DNA of 62,325 nt from Burkholderia latens (GTDB lineage: Bacteria > Pseudomonadota > Gammaproteobacteria > Burkholderiales > Burkholderiaceae). The DNA lies in NCBI RefSeq assembly GCF_902499045.1, contig NZ_CABVPL010000048.1, forward strand, positions 1-62,325. Reading direction: 5' to 3'. This document shows positions 50,673-60,388 of the stretch, piece by piece. Numbering within the stretch: position 1 is the stretch's first letter; every line of letters begins with the position of its first letter. Below the pieces are notes generated by a model, which saw nothing but the letters and a program-made list of their open reading frames with translations, made no database searches and was not told where the DNA came from. The position numbers and the translations under genes were made by a program.

Positions 50673-51280
50673 TGTTGCAGAAAACCTTGAGCGCAACCTT
50701 GCTCGAGCACGACGACCATCCGCCGTCGCATTCGGTGTTCGGCTTCTGGCTGTATCTGATGACCGACTGCGTGATCTTCGCGGCGCTGTTCGCGACGTTC
50801 GCGGTGCTCGGCAACCAGTACGCGGGCGGCCCGACCGCGAAGGACCTGTTCGACATTCCGGGCGTCGCGGTCGAAACCGCCGCGCTGCTGCTGTCGAGCA
50901 TCACGTACGGCTTCGCGATGCTGGCCGCATACAAGCAGCGGCGCGGCGCGCTGCTCGCGTGGCTCGCGGTGACGTTCGTGCTCGGCGCGGCGTTCCTCGC
51001 GATGGAGCTGCGCGAGTTCTCGCACCTGATCGCGGAAGGCGCCGGCCCGCAGCGCAGCGCGTTCCTGTCGGCGTTCTTCACGCTCGTCGGCACGCACGGG
51101 CTGCACGTGACGGCAGGCCTCCTGTGGATGCTCGTGCTGGCCGGCCAGATCGTATTGCGCGGCGGCGACCTGACCGATCGCGACCTGCGCCGCCTGACGT
51201 GCCTGAGCCTCTTCTGGCACTTCCTCGACATCGTGTGGATCTGCGTGTTTTCCTTTGTCTATCTCGCGAGCGTGATCTAA
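50672..51280 (+). CDS. cyoC: Cytochrome o ubiquinol oxidase subunit III
   Basis: The 202-residue subunit has five membrane helices and typical sequences [19 protein letters not shown] and [15 protein letters not shown]. Its ATG overlaps the cyoB stop (TGATG) and cyoD starts directly after its stop, so translation is tightly coupled. Confidence 0.96.
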   Translation: MLQKTLSATLLEHDDHPPSHSVFGFWLYLMTDCVIFAALFATFAVLGNQYAGGPTAKDLFDIPGVAVETAALLLSSITYGFAMLAAYKQRRGALLAWLAVTFVLGAAFLAMELREFSHLIAEGAGPQRSAFLSAFFTLVGTHGLHVTAGLLWMLVLAGQIVLRGGDLTDRDLRRLTCLSLFWHFLDIVWICVFSFVYLASVI

Positions 51281-51613
51281 ATGGCCCATTCGCATTCGTC
51301 TCAACTCGAAGAAGGGCACGGCAGCGTCGGCGGCTATGTCGCCGGTTTCATCCTGTCGGTGCTGCTCACGGCCGCATCGTTCGGTCTGGTAATGGGCGGC
51401 GTGCTGTCACCGCACGCGTCGCTGATCGCGCTCGCCGCGCTGGCATTCGTGCAGATCGTCGTGCACCTGGTGTACTTCCTGCACATGAATGGTTCGTCCG
51501 GCCAGCGCTGGAACGTGATGGCGTTCAGCTACACGGTGCTCACGGCGGCGATCCTGATCGTCGGCACGTTGTGGGTGATGCACAATGTCAGCATGAACAT
51601 GATGTCGCGCTGA
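51281..51613 (+). CDS. cyoD: Cytochrome o ubiquinol oxidase subunit IV
   Basis: The 110-residue subunit has three membrane helices and the family motif VHLVYFLHMN. It starts with no gap after cyoC. No cyoE (heme O synthase) follows; an intrinsic terminator does, so heme O must come from a ctaB/cyoE gene elsewhere. Confidence 0.95.
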   Translation: MAHSHSSQLEEGHGSVGGYVAGFILSVLLTAASFGLVMGGVLSPHASLIALAALAFVQIVVHLVYFLHMNGSSGQRWNVMAFSYTVLTAAILIVGTLWVMHNVSMNMMSR

Positions 51614-51646
51614 GCGGCATCGCGGCGCTGCGCGCCGGCTACGAAG

Positions 51647-51673
51647 AAGCGGCACGCGTGTGCCGCTTTTTTT
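51647..51673 (+). terminator. Intrinsic terminator of the cyo operon
   Basis: AAGCGGCAC and GTGCCGCTT form a 9-bp stem around a four-base loop, followed by a T-run. Confidence 0.93.
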
Positions 51674-51678
51674 CGCCT

Positions 51679-51720
51679 GCCGAAAGCCGAAAGCCGGTGG
51701 CCGGTGGCCGGTGGCCGCGT
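51679..51720. repeat. Heptanucleotide tandem array (six GCCGNNN units)
   Basis: Six consecutive 7-base units: GCCGAAA twice, GCCGGTG three times, then GCCGCGT. All share GCCG at the start. The array lies just after the cyo terminator, in non-coding DNA. Such short arrays can vary in copy number between strains. Confidence 0.85.
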
Positions 51721-52015
51721 CGTGTCATTCCGGGAGCGACACCGGCGTCCACCGGAAGCAGTATGATTCCGCGCGGCGAGCGCGCATCAGCGGCGCATCC
51801 GGCGCAGGAACGGCGCAACAGGAGCGCAAGCCGCACGCACGCGCAGGAGAGCTGGACAGGCCGCGACCGGCGCTGCGGATCGCCAATTGTTACAAGACGT
51901 TAGCCGGCGGTTTCGGTCGCGATGCCGCGCATCAGTTCTTACAAACTTGAAATATGCGGGGCCAGCGCCAGCCGTTATAGTCGAATCACACATGAAACAA
52001 CTCGAAGAGGAATCC

Positions 52016-52372
52016 ATGAAGACTTTGCGTGTTGCCTCGCTCTTGACCGGTGTGACGGCCTTGCTCGTGTCGGGCGCAGCAATGGCGGGAGTCAATGTCG
52101 GGATCAACGTCGGCGTGCCGGCGCCGGTCTACGTCGCACCCGCGCCCGTGTATGCGCCGCCGCCTCCGCCGGTCGTCTACCAGCCGGCGCCTGTGTACGC
52201 ACCGGCGCCCGTATATGCGCCGGCACCGGCGATCGTGATCGGCTGGCACGGCGACCGATACTGGGACGGCCGCCGCTACTGGGCCCGCGAAGAGTGGTAT
52301 CGCCATCATGGCCGCGGCTGGGATCGTGGTCATGGTCACTGGGATAACGGCCGCCACAACGGCTGGCGTTGA
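52016..52372 (+). CDS. Small exported Pro-rich and His/Trp-rich protein
   Basis: The 118-residue protein has a Sec signal peptide (MKTLRVASLLTGVTALLVSG, cleavage after AMA near residue 23), a Pro/Ala/Val/Tyr segment with repeats of the type APAPVYAP (about 34-75), and a C-terminal region rich in Trp, Arg, His and Asp (GWHGDRYWDGRRYW, RHHGRGWDRGHGHW). The ATG at 52016 has GAGGA upstream; an in-frame ATG at 51992 lacks one. The aromatic/His end could bind metal or cell-wall polymers, but I recognise no family. A terminator follows. Confidence 0.8.
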   Translation: MKTLRVASLLTGVTALLVSGAAMAGVNVGINVGVPAPVYVAPAPVYAPPPPPVVYQPAPVYAPAPVYAPAPAIVIGWHGDRYWDGRRYWAREEWYRHHGRGWDRGHGHWDNGRHNGWR

Positions 52373-52413
52373 TTGCGTCGCGGCGCACGCGCGATGCGTG
52401 CACGCACTAGAAG

Positions 52414-52438
52414 AAAAACCGCCTGCGTGGCGGTTTTT
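52414..52438 (+). terminator. Intrinsic terminator
   Basis: AAAAACCGCC-TGCGT-GGCGGTTTTT, 41 bases after the small exported protein stop. It has T-runs on both strands but only the plus gene needs it. Confidence 0.92.
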
Positions 52439-52574
52439 CATTTACGCGCGCAGTGTGCGCACGTCGGCGCGACGCGCCGGCGCCACGCATGAAAACCCGC
52501 GGTCTGGCTCGGCGTCGAATTGAATGGGTAGAATCGACCCTCGTTCCATCCAACAATCGACCGACAGGGCCTCT

Positions 52575-54458
52575 ATGACGAAGGGTTCGCCCCGGGCCGC
52601 GGCCGCACGCATCCGCTTCGGCGCCGCGCAAGCGGCACGGGCCGCCGGCCGCACGGCGGCAGCATGGGCAATACAGGCGGTGCTGGCCGCAACGGCCGCA
52701 CACGCGGCGTATGCGATCGCGCAATACGGCGAGCCGAAATATCCGCCGGGTTTCAAGCATTTCGACTACGTGAACCCGAACGCGCCGAAGGGCGGCACGC
52801 TCGTGCTCGCGAACCCGAGCCGGCTGACGTCGTTCGACAAGTTCAATCCGTTCACGATGCGCGGCAACCCCGCGCCGGGCATCGACATGCTGTTCGAGAG
52901 CCTCGCAACCGGCAGCCTGGACGAGCCCGCGTCCGCGTACGGATTGCTTGCCGACGACATCGACATCGCGCCGGACCGCCGCTCGGTCACGTTCCATCTG
53001 AACCCGCGCGCGCGCTTCTCGAACGGCGATCGCGTCACGGCCGACGACGTCAAGTTCTCGTTCGACACGCTCAAGAGCAAGCAAGCCGCGCCGCAGTTCG
53101 GCGCGTACTTCGCCGAAATCACGAAGGCCGTGGTCGTCGATCCGGCGACCGTACGCTTCGAATTCCACAGCGCGAACCGCGAGTTGCCGCTGATCGCCGG
53201 CGGCGTGCCGGTGTTCTCGCGCAAGTGGGGGCTGCGCGCCGACGGCTCGCGCATCCCGTTCGACCAGCTCGCGTTCGAGCAGCCGATCGGCAGCGGCCCG
53301 TACGTGATCGACCATTACGACAACGGCCGCACGATCACGTACCGGCGCAACGCCGCGTATTGGGGCGCCGATCTGCCGGTGCGGGTCGGCACCCACAACT
53401 TCGAGCGCATCGTCTACAAGCTGTACGGCGACGGCGTCGCGCGGCTCGAAGCGTTCAAGGCCGGCGAATACGACGTGCTGGTCGAATACGTCGCGCGCAA
53501 CTGGGCGCGGCGCGACGTCGGCAAGCGCTTCGACAGCGGCGAGCTCGTCAAGCGCGAATTCCGCCAGCACAACGGCGCCGGCATGCAGGGCTTTTTCATG
53601 AACCTGCGCCGGCCGCTGTTTCGCGACGTGCGCGTGCGCCAGGCGCTCGACCTCGCGTTCGACTTCGAATGGCTGAACCGGCAGCTGTTCTACAGTGCCT
53701 ACACGCGCCTCAACAGTTATTTTGCCGACACCGACCTGCAGGCGACCGGCACGCCGGGCCCGGGCGAACTGAAGCTGCTCGAACCGCTGCGCGCGCAGCT
53801 CGACCCGGCCGCGTTCGGCCCGATGGTCACGCAACCGAGCACGAATCCGCCGGGCTCGCTGCGCGCGAATCTGCTGAAGGCTCGCGCGCTGCTCGCGCAG
53901 GCCGGCTGGACCTATCGCGACGGCGCGCTGCGCAACGCACACGGAGAGCCGTTCACGTTCGAGATCCTCGACGATTCCGGCGGATCGATGCAGGGCGTCG
54001 TGACCGCCTATCAGCGCAATCTCGCGAAGCTCGGCATCGACGCGCGCTTTCGCACGGCCGATTTCGCGCTGCTGCAGAAGCGGCTCGACGCGTTCGACTA
54101 CGACATGACGACGATCCGCCTGCCGGGTGTACAGGTGCCGGGCGCCGAGCAATACTCGCGCTACGCGAGCAGGTTCGCGGACGAACCGGGCTCCGACAAC
54201 CTGATCGGTCTGAAGTCGCCGGCGGTCGACACGCTGCTGCACGCGCTCGGCACCGCGCAGACGCGCGAAGAACTGCTCGACGCGACGCATGCGCTCGATC
54301 GCGTGCTGATGCACGGCTACTACGCGGTGCCGCAGTGGTACAGCACGACGCACCGGATCGCGTACAAGCGCACGCTTGCCTATCCGCAGACGCTGCCGCT
54401 GTACTATTCGGCCGAGGGCTGGGTCGTATCGACCTGGTGGGCCAAGCCCGATCACTGA
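52575..54458 (+). CDS. yejA: Peptide/microcin C ABC transporter, substrate-binding protein YejA
   Basis: YejA is the periplasmic binding protein (SBP family 5) of an oligopeptide or microcin C-type importer. The 627-residue protein has a long N-region and signal peptide (to about residue 50, ending in AHAAYA), then KHFDYVNPNAPKGGTLVLAN, SNGDRVTADDVKFSFDTL and IGSGPYVI, typical of family 5. A TAGAAT box (52529-52534) upstream of the ATG at 52575 argues against the earlier in-frame start at 52524. It leads yejABEF. Confidence 0.93.
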   Translation: MTKGSPRAAAARIRFGAAQAARAAGRTAAAWAIQAVLAATAAHAAYAIAQYGEPKYPPGFKHFDYVNPNAPKGGTLVLANPSRLTSFDKFNPFTMRGNPAPGIDMLFESLATGSLDEPASAYGLLADDIDIAPDRRSVTFHLNPRARFSNGDRVTADDVKFSFDTLKSKQAAPQFGAYFAEITKAVVVDPATVRFEFHSANRELPLIAGGVPVFSRKWGLRADGSRIPFDQLAFEQPIGSGPYVIDHYDNGRTITYRRNAAYWGADLPVRVGTHNFERIVYKLYGDGVARLEAFKAGEYDVLVEYVARNWARRDVGKRFDSGELVKREFRQHNGAGMQGFFMNLRRPLFRDVRVRQALDLAFDFEWLNRQLFYSAYTRLNSYFADTDLQATGTPGPGELKLLEPLRAQLDPAAFGPMVTQPSTNPPGSLRANLLKARALLAQAGWTYRDGALRNAHGEPFTFEILDDSGGSMQGVVTAYQRNLAKLGIDARFRTADFALLQKRLDAFDYDMTTIRLPGVQVPGAEQYSRYASRFADEPGSDNLIGLKSPAVDTLLHALGTAQTREELLDATHALDRVLMHGYYAVPQWYSTTHRIAYKRTLAYPQTLPLYYSAEGWVVSTWWAKPDH

Positions 54459-54510
54459 AGCCTGCCGGCCCTTCGTTCAACCCAGCCTGACGATCGCGAG
54501 TCGACGCCTT

Positions 54511-55554
54511 ATGTGGAGCTACATCCTCAAACGCCTGCTGCTGATGATCCCGACGCTCGTTGGCGTGCTCACGCTCACGTTCGCCGTGATCCAGTTCGTG
54601 CCGGGCGGCCCCGTCGAGCAGGCCGTGCAGGAGCTGCGCAAGGGCGCGACGGAGCAGGGCGCGACGCCGTTCGGGATGCGCGCGCATACGGGCGTCGACG
54701 CGCAGCAGCTCGCGCAGCTCAAGGCGCTGTACGGCTTCGACAAGCCGCCGCTCGAACGCTACTGGCTGATGCTGAAGCGCTTCGCGCGCTTCGATCTCGG
54801 CGAAAGCTACTTCCGCCATCAGAGCGTGTGGTCGCTGATCGTGCAGAAGCTGCCGGTGTCGATCAGCATCGGGCTGTGGACGTTCTTCGTCACCTACCTG
54901 ATCTCGGTGCCGCTCGGCATCGCGAAGGCCGTGCGCAACGGTTCGCCGTTCGACGTCGCGACGAGCCTCGTCGTGCTGGTCGGCTATGCGATTCCCGGCT
55001 TCGTGCTCGGCGTGCTGCTGCTGGTGCTGTTCGGCGGCGGCTCGTTCTGGCAACTGTTCCCGCTGCGCGGACTCACGTCGGACAACTTCGCGCAGCTGTC
55101 GCTCGCCGGCAAGGTGCTCGACTACCTGTGGCACATCGCGCTGCCGATCACCGCGTCGGTCGTCGGCAGCTTCGCGGTCGTCACGATGCTCACGAAGAAC
55201 GCGTTCCTCGACGAAATCCGCAAGCAATACGTGCTGACTGCGCGCGCAAAAGGGCTCGCCGAGCGCACCGTGCTGTGGAAGCACGTGTTCCGCAACGCGA
55301 TGCTGCCGCTGATCGTCGGGTTCCCGGCCGCGTTCATCGGCGCGTTCTTCACCGGCAGCCTGCTGATCGAGACGCTGTTCTCGCTCGATGGCCTCGGGCT
55401 GCTGTCGTACGAGTCGGTCGTGCGGCGCGACTATCCGGTCGTGCTCGGCACGCTGTATCTGTTCACGCTGATCGGGCTCGCGACGAAACTGATCTCCGAC
55501 CTCTGCTACGTGTGGGTCGACCCGCGCATTCAATTCGACAACCTGGAGCGCTGA
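54511..55554 (+). CDS. yejB: Peptide/microcin C ABC transporter, permease YejB
   Basis: The 347-residue inner-membrane permease has about six helices, the N-terminal MWSYILKRLLLMIPTL, an OppB-like periplasmic loop, and the EAA loop LTARAKGLAERTVLWKHVFRNAML that contacts the ATPase. The start ATG 54511 lies 52 bases after yejA. It pairs with YejE. Confidence 0.95.
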   Translation: MWSYILKRLLLMIPTLVGVLTLTFAVIQFVPGGPVEQAVQELRKGATEQGATPFGMRAHTGVDAQQLAQLKALYGFDKPPLERYWLMLKRFARFDLGESYFRHQSVWSLIVQKLPVSISIGLWTFFVTYLISVPLGIAKAVRNGSPFDVATSLVVLVGYAIPGFVLGVLLLVLFGGGSFWQLFPLRGLTSDNFAQLSLAGKVLDYLWHIALPITASVVGSFAVVTMLTKNAFLDEIRKQYVLTARAKGLAERTVLWKHVFRNAMLPLIVGFPAAFIGAFFTGSLLIETLFSLDGLGLLSYESVVRRDYPVVLGTLYLFTLIGLATKLISDLCYVWVDPRIQFDNLER

Positions 55555-55555
55555 C

Positions 55556-55633
55556 ATGAAACCGTCCGTTCGCACGCCGTTCGCCGGCGCGTCCATCTGC
55601 ATGCCCGCGTCCGCCGGGCGAGGTGCGCGATGA
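55556..55633 (+). CDS. Possible 25-codon coupling ORF between yejB and yejE
   Basis: An ATG one base after the yejB TGA starts a frame of 25 codons whose TGA overlaps the yejE ATG (ATGA). It has no clear ribosome site apart from coupling, and the peptide (MKPSVRTPFAGASICMP...) is not recognised. It could carry ribosomes from yejB to yejE, or be chance. Confidence 0.2.
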   Translation: MKPSVRTPFAGASICMPASAGRGAR

Positions 55634-56727
55634 ACCGGGCCGTCGTGTCGTCCCGCATCGACGCCGCGCGCGCGCGCGTGTCGCCGTCGCCCGCACGCCG
55701 CGTGTGGCAACGCTTTCGTCAGCAGCGCGTCGGCTACTGGAGCTTCGTGATCTTCGTCGTCGCATTCGCCGCGAGCCTCGCGGCGCCGCTGTGGTCGAAC
55801 GACAAGCCGCTCGTCGTGCGCTACGACGGCCAATACTATTTCCCGATGTTCCATGCGTACCCGGAGACGACCTTCGGCGGCGACTTCCCGACGCCGGCCG
55901 ACTATCTCGATCCGTACGTGCGCAAGCGGCTCGACGCGCCGGGAAACTTCGTCGTCTACCCGCCGAACCGCTATTACTACGACACGCTGAACTACTTCTC
56001 CGACGTGCCGAACCCGGCGCCGCCGTCGCGCGCGAACTGGCTCGGCACCGACGCGCAAGGGCGCGACCTGCTCGCGCGGCTCGTGTACGGGTTCCGCGTG
56101 TCGGTCGAGTTCGGCTTGATCCTGACCGCAATCGGCACGCTGCTCGGAATCGCCGCGGGCGCGGTGCAGGGCTTCTTCGGCGGGCGCATCGACATCGTCG
56201 GGCAGCGGCTGATCGAGATCTGGAGCTCGCTGCCCGAGCTGTACCTGCTGATCATCTTCGCGTCGATCTTCGAGCCGAGCTTCCTGCTGCTGATCGTGCT
56301 GCTGTCGCTGTTCGGCTGGATCGGCCTCGCCGACTACGTGCGCGCCGAGTTCCTGCGCAACCGCACGCAGGACTACGTGCGCGCGGCCCGCGCGATGGGG
56401 CTCACGAACTGGCAGATCATCTGGCGCCACGTGCTGCCGAACAGCCTGACGCCCGTGATCACGTTCCTGCCGTTCCGGATGAGCGGCGCGATCCTCGCGC
56501 TCACGAGCCTCGACTTTCTCGGGCTCGGTGTGCCGCCGCCGACGCCGAGCCTCGGCGAGCTGCTCGCGCAGGGCAAGGGCAACCTCGACGCATGGTGGAT
56601 CTCGCTGTCGACGTTCGGCGTGCTGGTCGCGACGCTGCTGCTGCTGACGTTCATGGGCGACGCGCTGCGCAACGCGCTCGATACGCGGATCGCCGACTCG
56701 GTGCGTGCGGCGGGAGGGCAGCGATGA
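55630..56727 (+). CDS. yejE: Peptide/microcin C ABC transporter, permease YejE
   Basis: The 365-residue permease has an OppC-like N-terminus (WQRFRQQRVGYWSFVIF), a long periplasmic segment (about 60-140), and the EAA loop VRAARAMGLTNWQIIWRHVLPNSLTP. It ends in a four-base ATGA overlap with yejF. The ATG at 55630 is preceded by GGCGAGGTGCG. Confidence 0.95.
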   Translation: MNRAVVSSRIDAARARVSPSPARRVWQRFRQQRVGYWSFVIFVVAFAASLAAPLWSNDKPLVVRYDGQYYFPMFHAYPETTFGGDFPTPADYLDPYVRKRLDAPGNFVVYPPNRYYYDTLNYFSDVPNPAPPSRANWLGTDAQGRDLLARLVYGFRVSVEFGLILTAIGTLLGIAAGAVQGFFGGRIDIVGQRLIEIWSSLPELYLLIIFASIFEPSFLLLIVLLSLFGWIGLADYVRAEFLRNRTQDYVRAARAMGLTNWQIIWRHVLPNSLTPVITFLPFRMSGAILALTSLDFLGLGVPPPTPSLGELLAQGKGNLDAWWISLSTFGVLVATLLLLTFMGDALRNALDTRIADSVRAAGGQR

Positions 56728-58346
56728 GCGACACGGTCGTATTAGACGCGGGCGAACCGCTGCTGTCGCTCGAGCATCTGCACGTGCGCTTCGGCGACAC
56801 GGTGGCCGTCGACGACGTGACGCTCGCGATCGGTCGCGGCGAGCGCGTGGCGCTCGTCGGCGAGTCGGGGTCGGGCAAGAGCGTGACCGCGCTGTCGGTC
56901 CTGCGGCTGCTGCGCGACGCCGACGTCAGCGGCACGATCCGCTTCGCCGGGCACGACCTCGCCGGCAAGAGCGAGCGCGAGATGCGCGGGCTGCGCGGCT
57001 CGGACATCGCGATGATTTTCCAGGAGCCGATGACCGCGCTGAACCCGCTCTATACGATCGGCGCGCAGATCGGCGAGACGATCGTGCTGCACGACGGCGT
57101 GACGGCGGCCGAAGCACGCAAACGCGCGATCGCGCTGCTTGCGCGCACCGGGATCGCCGAGCCGGAGAAGCGCGTCGACAGCTATCCACACCAGCTGTCG
57201 GGCGGCCAGCGCCAGCGCGCGATGATCGCGATGGCGCTCGCGTGCCGGCCGCGCCTGCTGCTCGCCGACGAGCCGACGACCGCGCTCGACGTGACGATCC
57301 GCGCGCAGATCGTCGACCTGCTGCTCGAATTGCAGCGCGAGGAGGCGGAAAAGCGCGGGATGGCGATCCTGCTGATCACGCACGATCTGAACCTCGTGCG
57401 GCACTTCGCGCAGCGCGTTGCGGTGATGGAACGCGGCAGGCTCGTCGAAAGCGGGCCGGTCGAGCGGATTTTCGCGGAGCCGGAGCATCCGTATACGCGG
57501 CGGCTCCTGAACAGCCGGCCGCAACGCGCGGTCGCGCCGGTGATGCCGATCGCACCCGTCGTGCTCGACGCGCGTCACGTCAGCGTGCAGTTCGCGCGCA
57601 GGCGGCCGGGCTTCGCCGGGTGGTTCGGCACGGCGCCGGTGACGGCGGTCGCGGACGTGTCGGTGTCGGTTCGGCAGGGCGAGACGCTCGGCATCGTCGG
57701 CGAATCCGGCTCCGGAAAGTCGACGCTCGCGATGGCGCTGCTCGGGCTCCAGAAGACGACGCACGGCGAGATCGAGTTCCAGGGACGCGCGCTGTCGGCC
57801 TATCGCGGCCGCGAGCAGACCGCGCTGCGCTCGAACATGCAGGTCGTCTTTCAGGATCCCTTCAGCTCGCTGTCGCCGCGTCACACGATCGAGCGGATCG
57901 TCGGCGAGGGGCTCGAGCTGCATCGCCCCGACCTGACGCCCGATGCGCGCCGTGCGAAGTCGCTGGCCGTGCTGCGCGAAGTCGGCCTCGACCGGACGGT
58001 GCTGCATCGCTATCCGCACGAATTCTCCGGCGGCCAGCGCCAGCGGATCGCGATCGCACGCGCGCTGGTGCTGGAACCGCGCATCCTGATCCTCGACGAA
58101 CCAACGTCGGCGCTCGACGTGTCGATCCAGCAGCAGGTGCTGAAACTGCTCGCGAATTTGCAACAGAAATACAACCTTGGCTATGTATTCATCAGCCACG
58201 ACCTGGAGGTGATCGGCGCGATGGCGCACCGCGTCGCGGTGATGCAGGGCGGGGCGATCGTGGAGTCCGGCGAGGTCGCCGACATCTTCGCGAGGCCGTC
58301 ACATCCTTACACACAAAAGCTGTTGAAAGCGGTCTGGAAAGCGTGA
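56724..58346 (+). CDS. yejF: Peptide/microcin C ABC transporter, double ATPase YejF
   Basis: The 540-residue protein carries two ATP-binding cassettes in one chain (about 10-270 and 285-540). Each has Walker A (GESGSGKS), signature ([16 protein letters not shown]) and Walker B ([16 protein letters not shown]). This double-ATPase form is typical of YejF. It overlaps yejE by four bases and completes the importer. Confidence 0.96.
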   Translation: MSDTVVLDAGEPLLSLEHLHVRFGDTVAVDDVTLAIGRGERVALVGESGSGKSVTALSVLRLLRDADVSGTIRFAGHDLAGKSEREMRGLRGSDIAMIFQEPMTALNPLYTIGAQIGETIVLHDGVTAAEARKRAIALLARTGIAEPEKRVDSYPHQLSGGQRQRAMIAMALACRPRLLLADEPTTALDVTIRAQIVDLLLELQREEAEKRGMAILLITHDLNLVRHFAQRVAVMERGRLVESGPVERIFAEPEHPYTRRLLNSRPQRAVAPVMPIAPVVLDARHVSVQFARRRPGFAGWFGTAPVTAVADVSVSVRQGETLGIVGESGSGKSTLAMALLGLQKTTHGEIEFQGRALSAYRGREQTALRSNMQVVFQDPFSSLSPRHTIERIVGEGLELHRPDLTPDARRAKSLAVLREVGLDRTVLHRYPHEFSGGQRQRIAIARALVLEPRILILDEPTSALDVSIQQQVLKLLANLQQKYNLGYVFISHDLEVIGAMAHRVAVMQGGAIVESGEVADIFARPSHPYTQKLLKAVWKA

Positions 58347-58393
58347 TAGGCGTCCAATGGTCTGACCATCTCGATTGTATTTTTTAATTTGTT

Positions 58394-58422
58394 TTGACAA
58401 ACGATTACGCGCTGGCTAGTAT
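58394..58422 (+). promoter_or_regulatory. Strong sigma-70-type promoter of the NlpC/P60 gene
   Basis: TTGACA (58394-58399), 17-base spacer, TAGTAT (58417-58422) in an AT-rich stretch. The start near 58429 gives a leader of about 47 bases. Confidence 0.75.
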
Positions 58423-58475
58423 CGACCGAAATTTTCCGCCAATCAGCTGATTTTTAAGCAAATTCCATTCGACCA

Positions 58476-59150
58476 ATGCAGCATCGATCCCTGACCAAGG
58501 CATGCGCGCGCACCGTCGCCGGGCTCTTCATCGGCGCCCTGTTCGCAGCAGCTCCCGGCGCGTTCGCCGACGAAGTCAGCAGTTTCAACCAGAATGTCGC
58601 CAATTCGACTCAAATCGGGTCGGGTTCCTCCACTCAGCAGACCACCGCGCAGCCGTCGGGCGGCGGCGCGAAGTCGTTCCTCGCCGGCATGGCGGGCAAG
58701 GCCGGCGACGTCGTTGTCGGCGCGCTCAACATGATCGGCGTGCGCTATCGCTGGGGCGGCAACTCGCCGGATTCGGGCCTCGACTGCAGCGGCTTCGTCC
58801 GCTATGTGTTCCAGGACACGCTCGGCATGTCGCTGCCGCGTCGCGCTGAAGAGATGAGCCGCGTCGGCGAGAAGGTCAGCATGAACAACCTGAAGCCGGG
58901 CGACCTCGTGTTCTTCAACACGATGCGCCGCACGTTCTCGCACGTCGGCATCTACATCGGCGACAACAAGTTCGTGCATTCGCCGTCGACGGGCAGCACG
59001 ATTCGCGTCGACGATCTCGACAGCGGCTATTGGGAAAAGCGGTTCACCGGCGCCCGCCGGCTCGAATCGGAATTTCCGATGAAGGCCGACGACCTGCGCC
59101 AGCGCGTGCGCGCGACGATCGGCGACGACGCGTCGAACGGCAGCAACTGA
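58476..59150 (+). CDS. Exported NlpC/P60 peptidoglycan hydrolase
   Basis: The 224-residue protein has a signal peptide (cleavage after AFA near residue 31), a Ser/Thr/Gln-rich linker, and an NlpC/P60 cysteine peptidase domain (about 75-205). The catalytic Cys is C104 in LDCSGFVRYVF, the histidine is in FSHVGIYIG, and a third polar residue follows in FVHSPSTG. Such enzymes cut the D-Glu-meso-DAP bond of wall peptides. It has its own strong promoter and terminator. Confidence 0.92.
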   Translation: MQHRSLTKACARTVAGLFIGALFAAAPGAFADEVSSFNQNVANSTQIGSGSSTQQTTAQPSGGGAKSFLAGMAGKAGDVVVGALNMIGVRYRWGGNSPDSGLDCSGFVRYVFQDTLGMSLPRRAEEMSRVGEKVSMNNLKPGDLVFFNTMRRTFSHVGIYIGDNKFVHSPSTGSTIRVDDLDSGYWEKRFTGARRLESEFPMKADDLRQRVRATIGDDASNGSN

Positions 59151-59178
59151 CACGGGCCGGCGCTGCGCCGGATCGACG

Positions 59179-59212
59179 AAACCCTGTCACCGGAAGGCGG
59201 CAGGGTTTTTTG
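59179..59212 (+). terminator. Intrinsic terminator after the NlpC/P60 gene
   Basis: AAACCCTG pairs with CAGGGTTT around an inner CCG/CGG stem, followed by a T-run. It is 28 bases after the stop and lies between convergent genes. Confidence 0.85.
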
Positions 59213-59290
59213 TTTTTTGGGGCATGAGAAAACGGTGCGACGGCGGGCGCCGCCGCCGCCGCGGGCCTCGACGCGCCGCAGTGCGTCCGC

Positions 59291-60217
59291 TTACGTGGCC
59301 ACGCCGGCGCGAGCCGCCGCGAGCTTGCGCTGCAGTTCGGGCATGATGCGCGCGACCGCTTCCTCGCCTGCGAGGATCGCCGCGTTGCGCTGGTTGAAAT
59401 CGCTGCCACCCATCGCCGCGAGGTTCGGGCGGATCACGACGTCCGCGTATTTGTCGAGCTCGTAGGTCTTGATCGTCTGGCCCATGATCGTGAAGGTCTG
59501 CAGCAGCATCTCGATCGGGTTGTTGGTTGCCGCGCCGTCCGGCCGCGACGAGATGTCGACCGCGATCACGAAGCTCGCGCCCATCCTGCGCGCGAACGAC
59601 GCCGGCACCGGGCTCACGAGGCCGCCGTCGACGTACTCGCGGTTGCCGATCTTCACGGGCTCGAACACCGACGGCACGCTGCACGACGCGCGCACCGCCA
59701 GCCCGGTATTGCCCTGCTGAAACAGGATCGGCTGGCCGTTCTGCAGGTCGGTCGCGACGATGCCGAGCGGCTTGGCCATCTTCTCGATCGGCCGGTTGTT
59801 GAGCGCCTTGTTCAGGAAGTTCTGCAGCGCGACGCCCTGCAGCAGCCCGCGCGAGCGGAACGGCAGCGCCCAGTCGCTGATCGACGCCTGGTCCATGTCG
59901 AGCGCGATCTTGTTGATCTGCAGGCCGCTCATTCCCGACGCGTACAGTGCGCCGACCACCGAGCCCGCGCTCGTGCCCGCGACGATCTCGACCGGAATGC
60001 CGCGCGCTTCCAGCGCTTTCAGCACGCCGATGTGCGAAAAGCCGCGCGCGGCGCCGCCGCCGAGCGCGATGCCGATCTTCACGGGCTTCTCGTGCGATTG
60101 CGCGGAATTCGCGGCGTTGTCGGGGCGGGACTTGTCGCCGAACGACGTGCATGCGGCGAGGGTGGCGGACGCGCACGCGATCGTGAAGTGGCGGCGCGAC
60201 AGGCGAGGGGACGACAT
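59291..60217 (-). CDS. Patatin-like phospholipase lipoprotein (RssA family)
   Basis: The 308-residue protein starts with a signal peptide and lipobox (LAAC, C23) and has a patatin domain (about 47-250): oxyanion loop GGGAARGF, nucleophile GTSAG (S83), and catalytic aspartate in YVDGGLVSP. It is predicted to be a membrane-anchored lipase or phospholipase facing the periplasm. An in-frame ATG at 60217 has GGAGAA nine bases upstream. It is divergent from gltX. Confidence 0.9.
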   Translation of the reverse strand: MSSPRLSRRHFTIACASATLAACTSFGDKSRPDNAANSAQSHEKPVKIGIALGGGAARGFSHIGVLKALEARGIPVEIVAGTSAGSVVGALYASGMSGLQINKIALDMDQASISDWALPFRSRGLLQGVALQNFLNKALNNRPIEKMAKPLGIVATDLQNGQPILFQQGNTGLAVRASCSVPSVFEPVKIGNREYVDGGLVSPVPASFARRMGASFVIAVDISSRPDGAATNNPIEMLLQTFTIMGQTIKTYELDKYADVVIRPNLAAMGGSDFNQRNAAILAGEEAVARIMPELQRKLAAARAGVAT

Positions 60218-60360
60218 CGAATGGTTCTCCGGCGGCTTGGCGGCGGGTCGTGCGGCCCGCGGCGGCGATAGGTTCCGAGCGGCCGAGCGGCGATGTCCGG
60301 GCGGCCGGCGCGGCGCCGGCTGGCGGCCGCGGCGCGCACATCATAAAGCAAGCGGCGCGC

Positions 60361-60388
60361 TTGGCGCGCAGACGGGCGCGAGTATAAT
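60361..60388 (+). promoter_or_regulatory. Promoter of gltX
   Basis: TTGGCG (60361-60366), 16-base spacer, TATAAT (60383-60388). The leader would be about 103 bases. Confidence 0.65.

Larger units (their letters stand above)
51614..52015. other. Intergenic region after cyoD
   Basis: The 402 bases hold the cyo terminator, a heptanucleotide repeat array, and an AT-richer promoter zone before the next gene with TATAGT at 51976-51981. No gene is seen. Confidence 0.6.

Noticed and set aside
55623-56723. In-frame N-terminal extension that would fuse about 367 codons to YejF
   Set aside because: This part is an Arg/Ala-rich out-of-frame reading of yejE; YejF starts properly at 56724 with an ATGA overlap.
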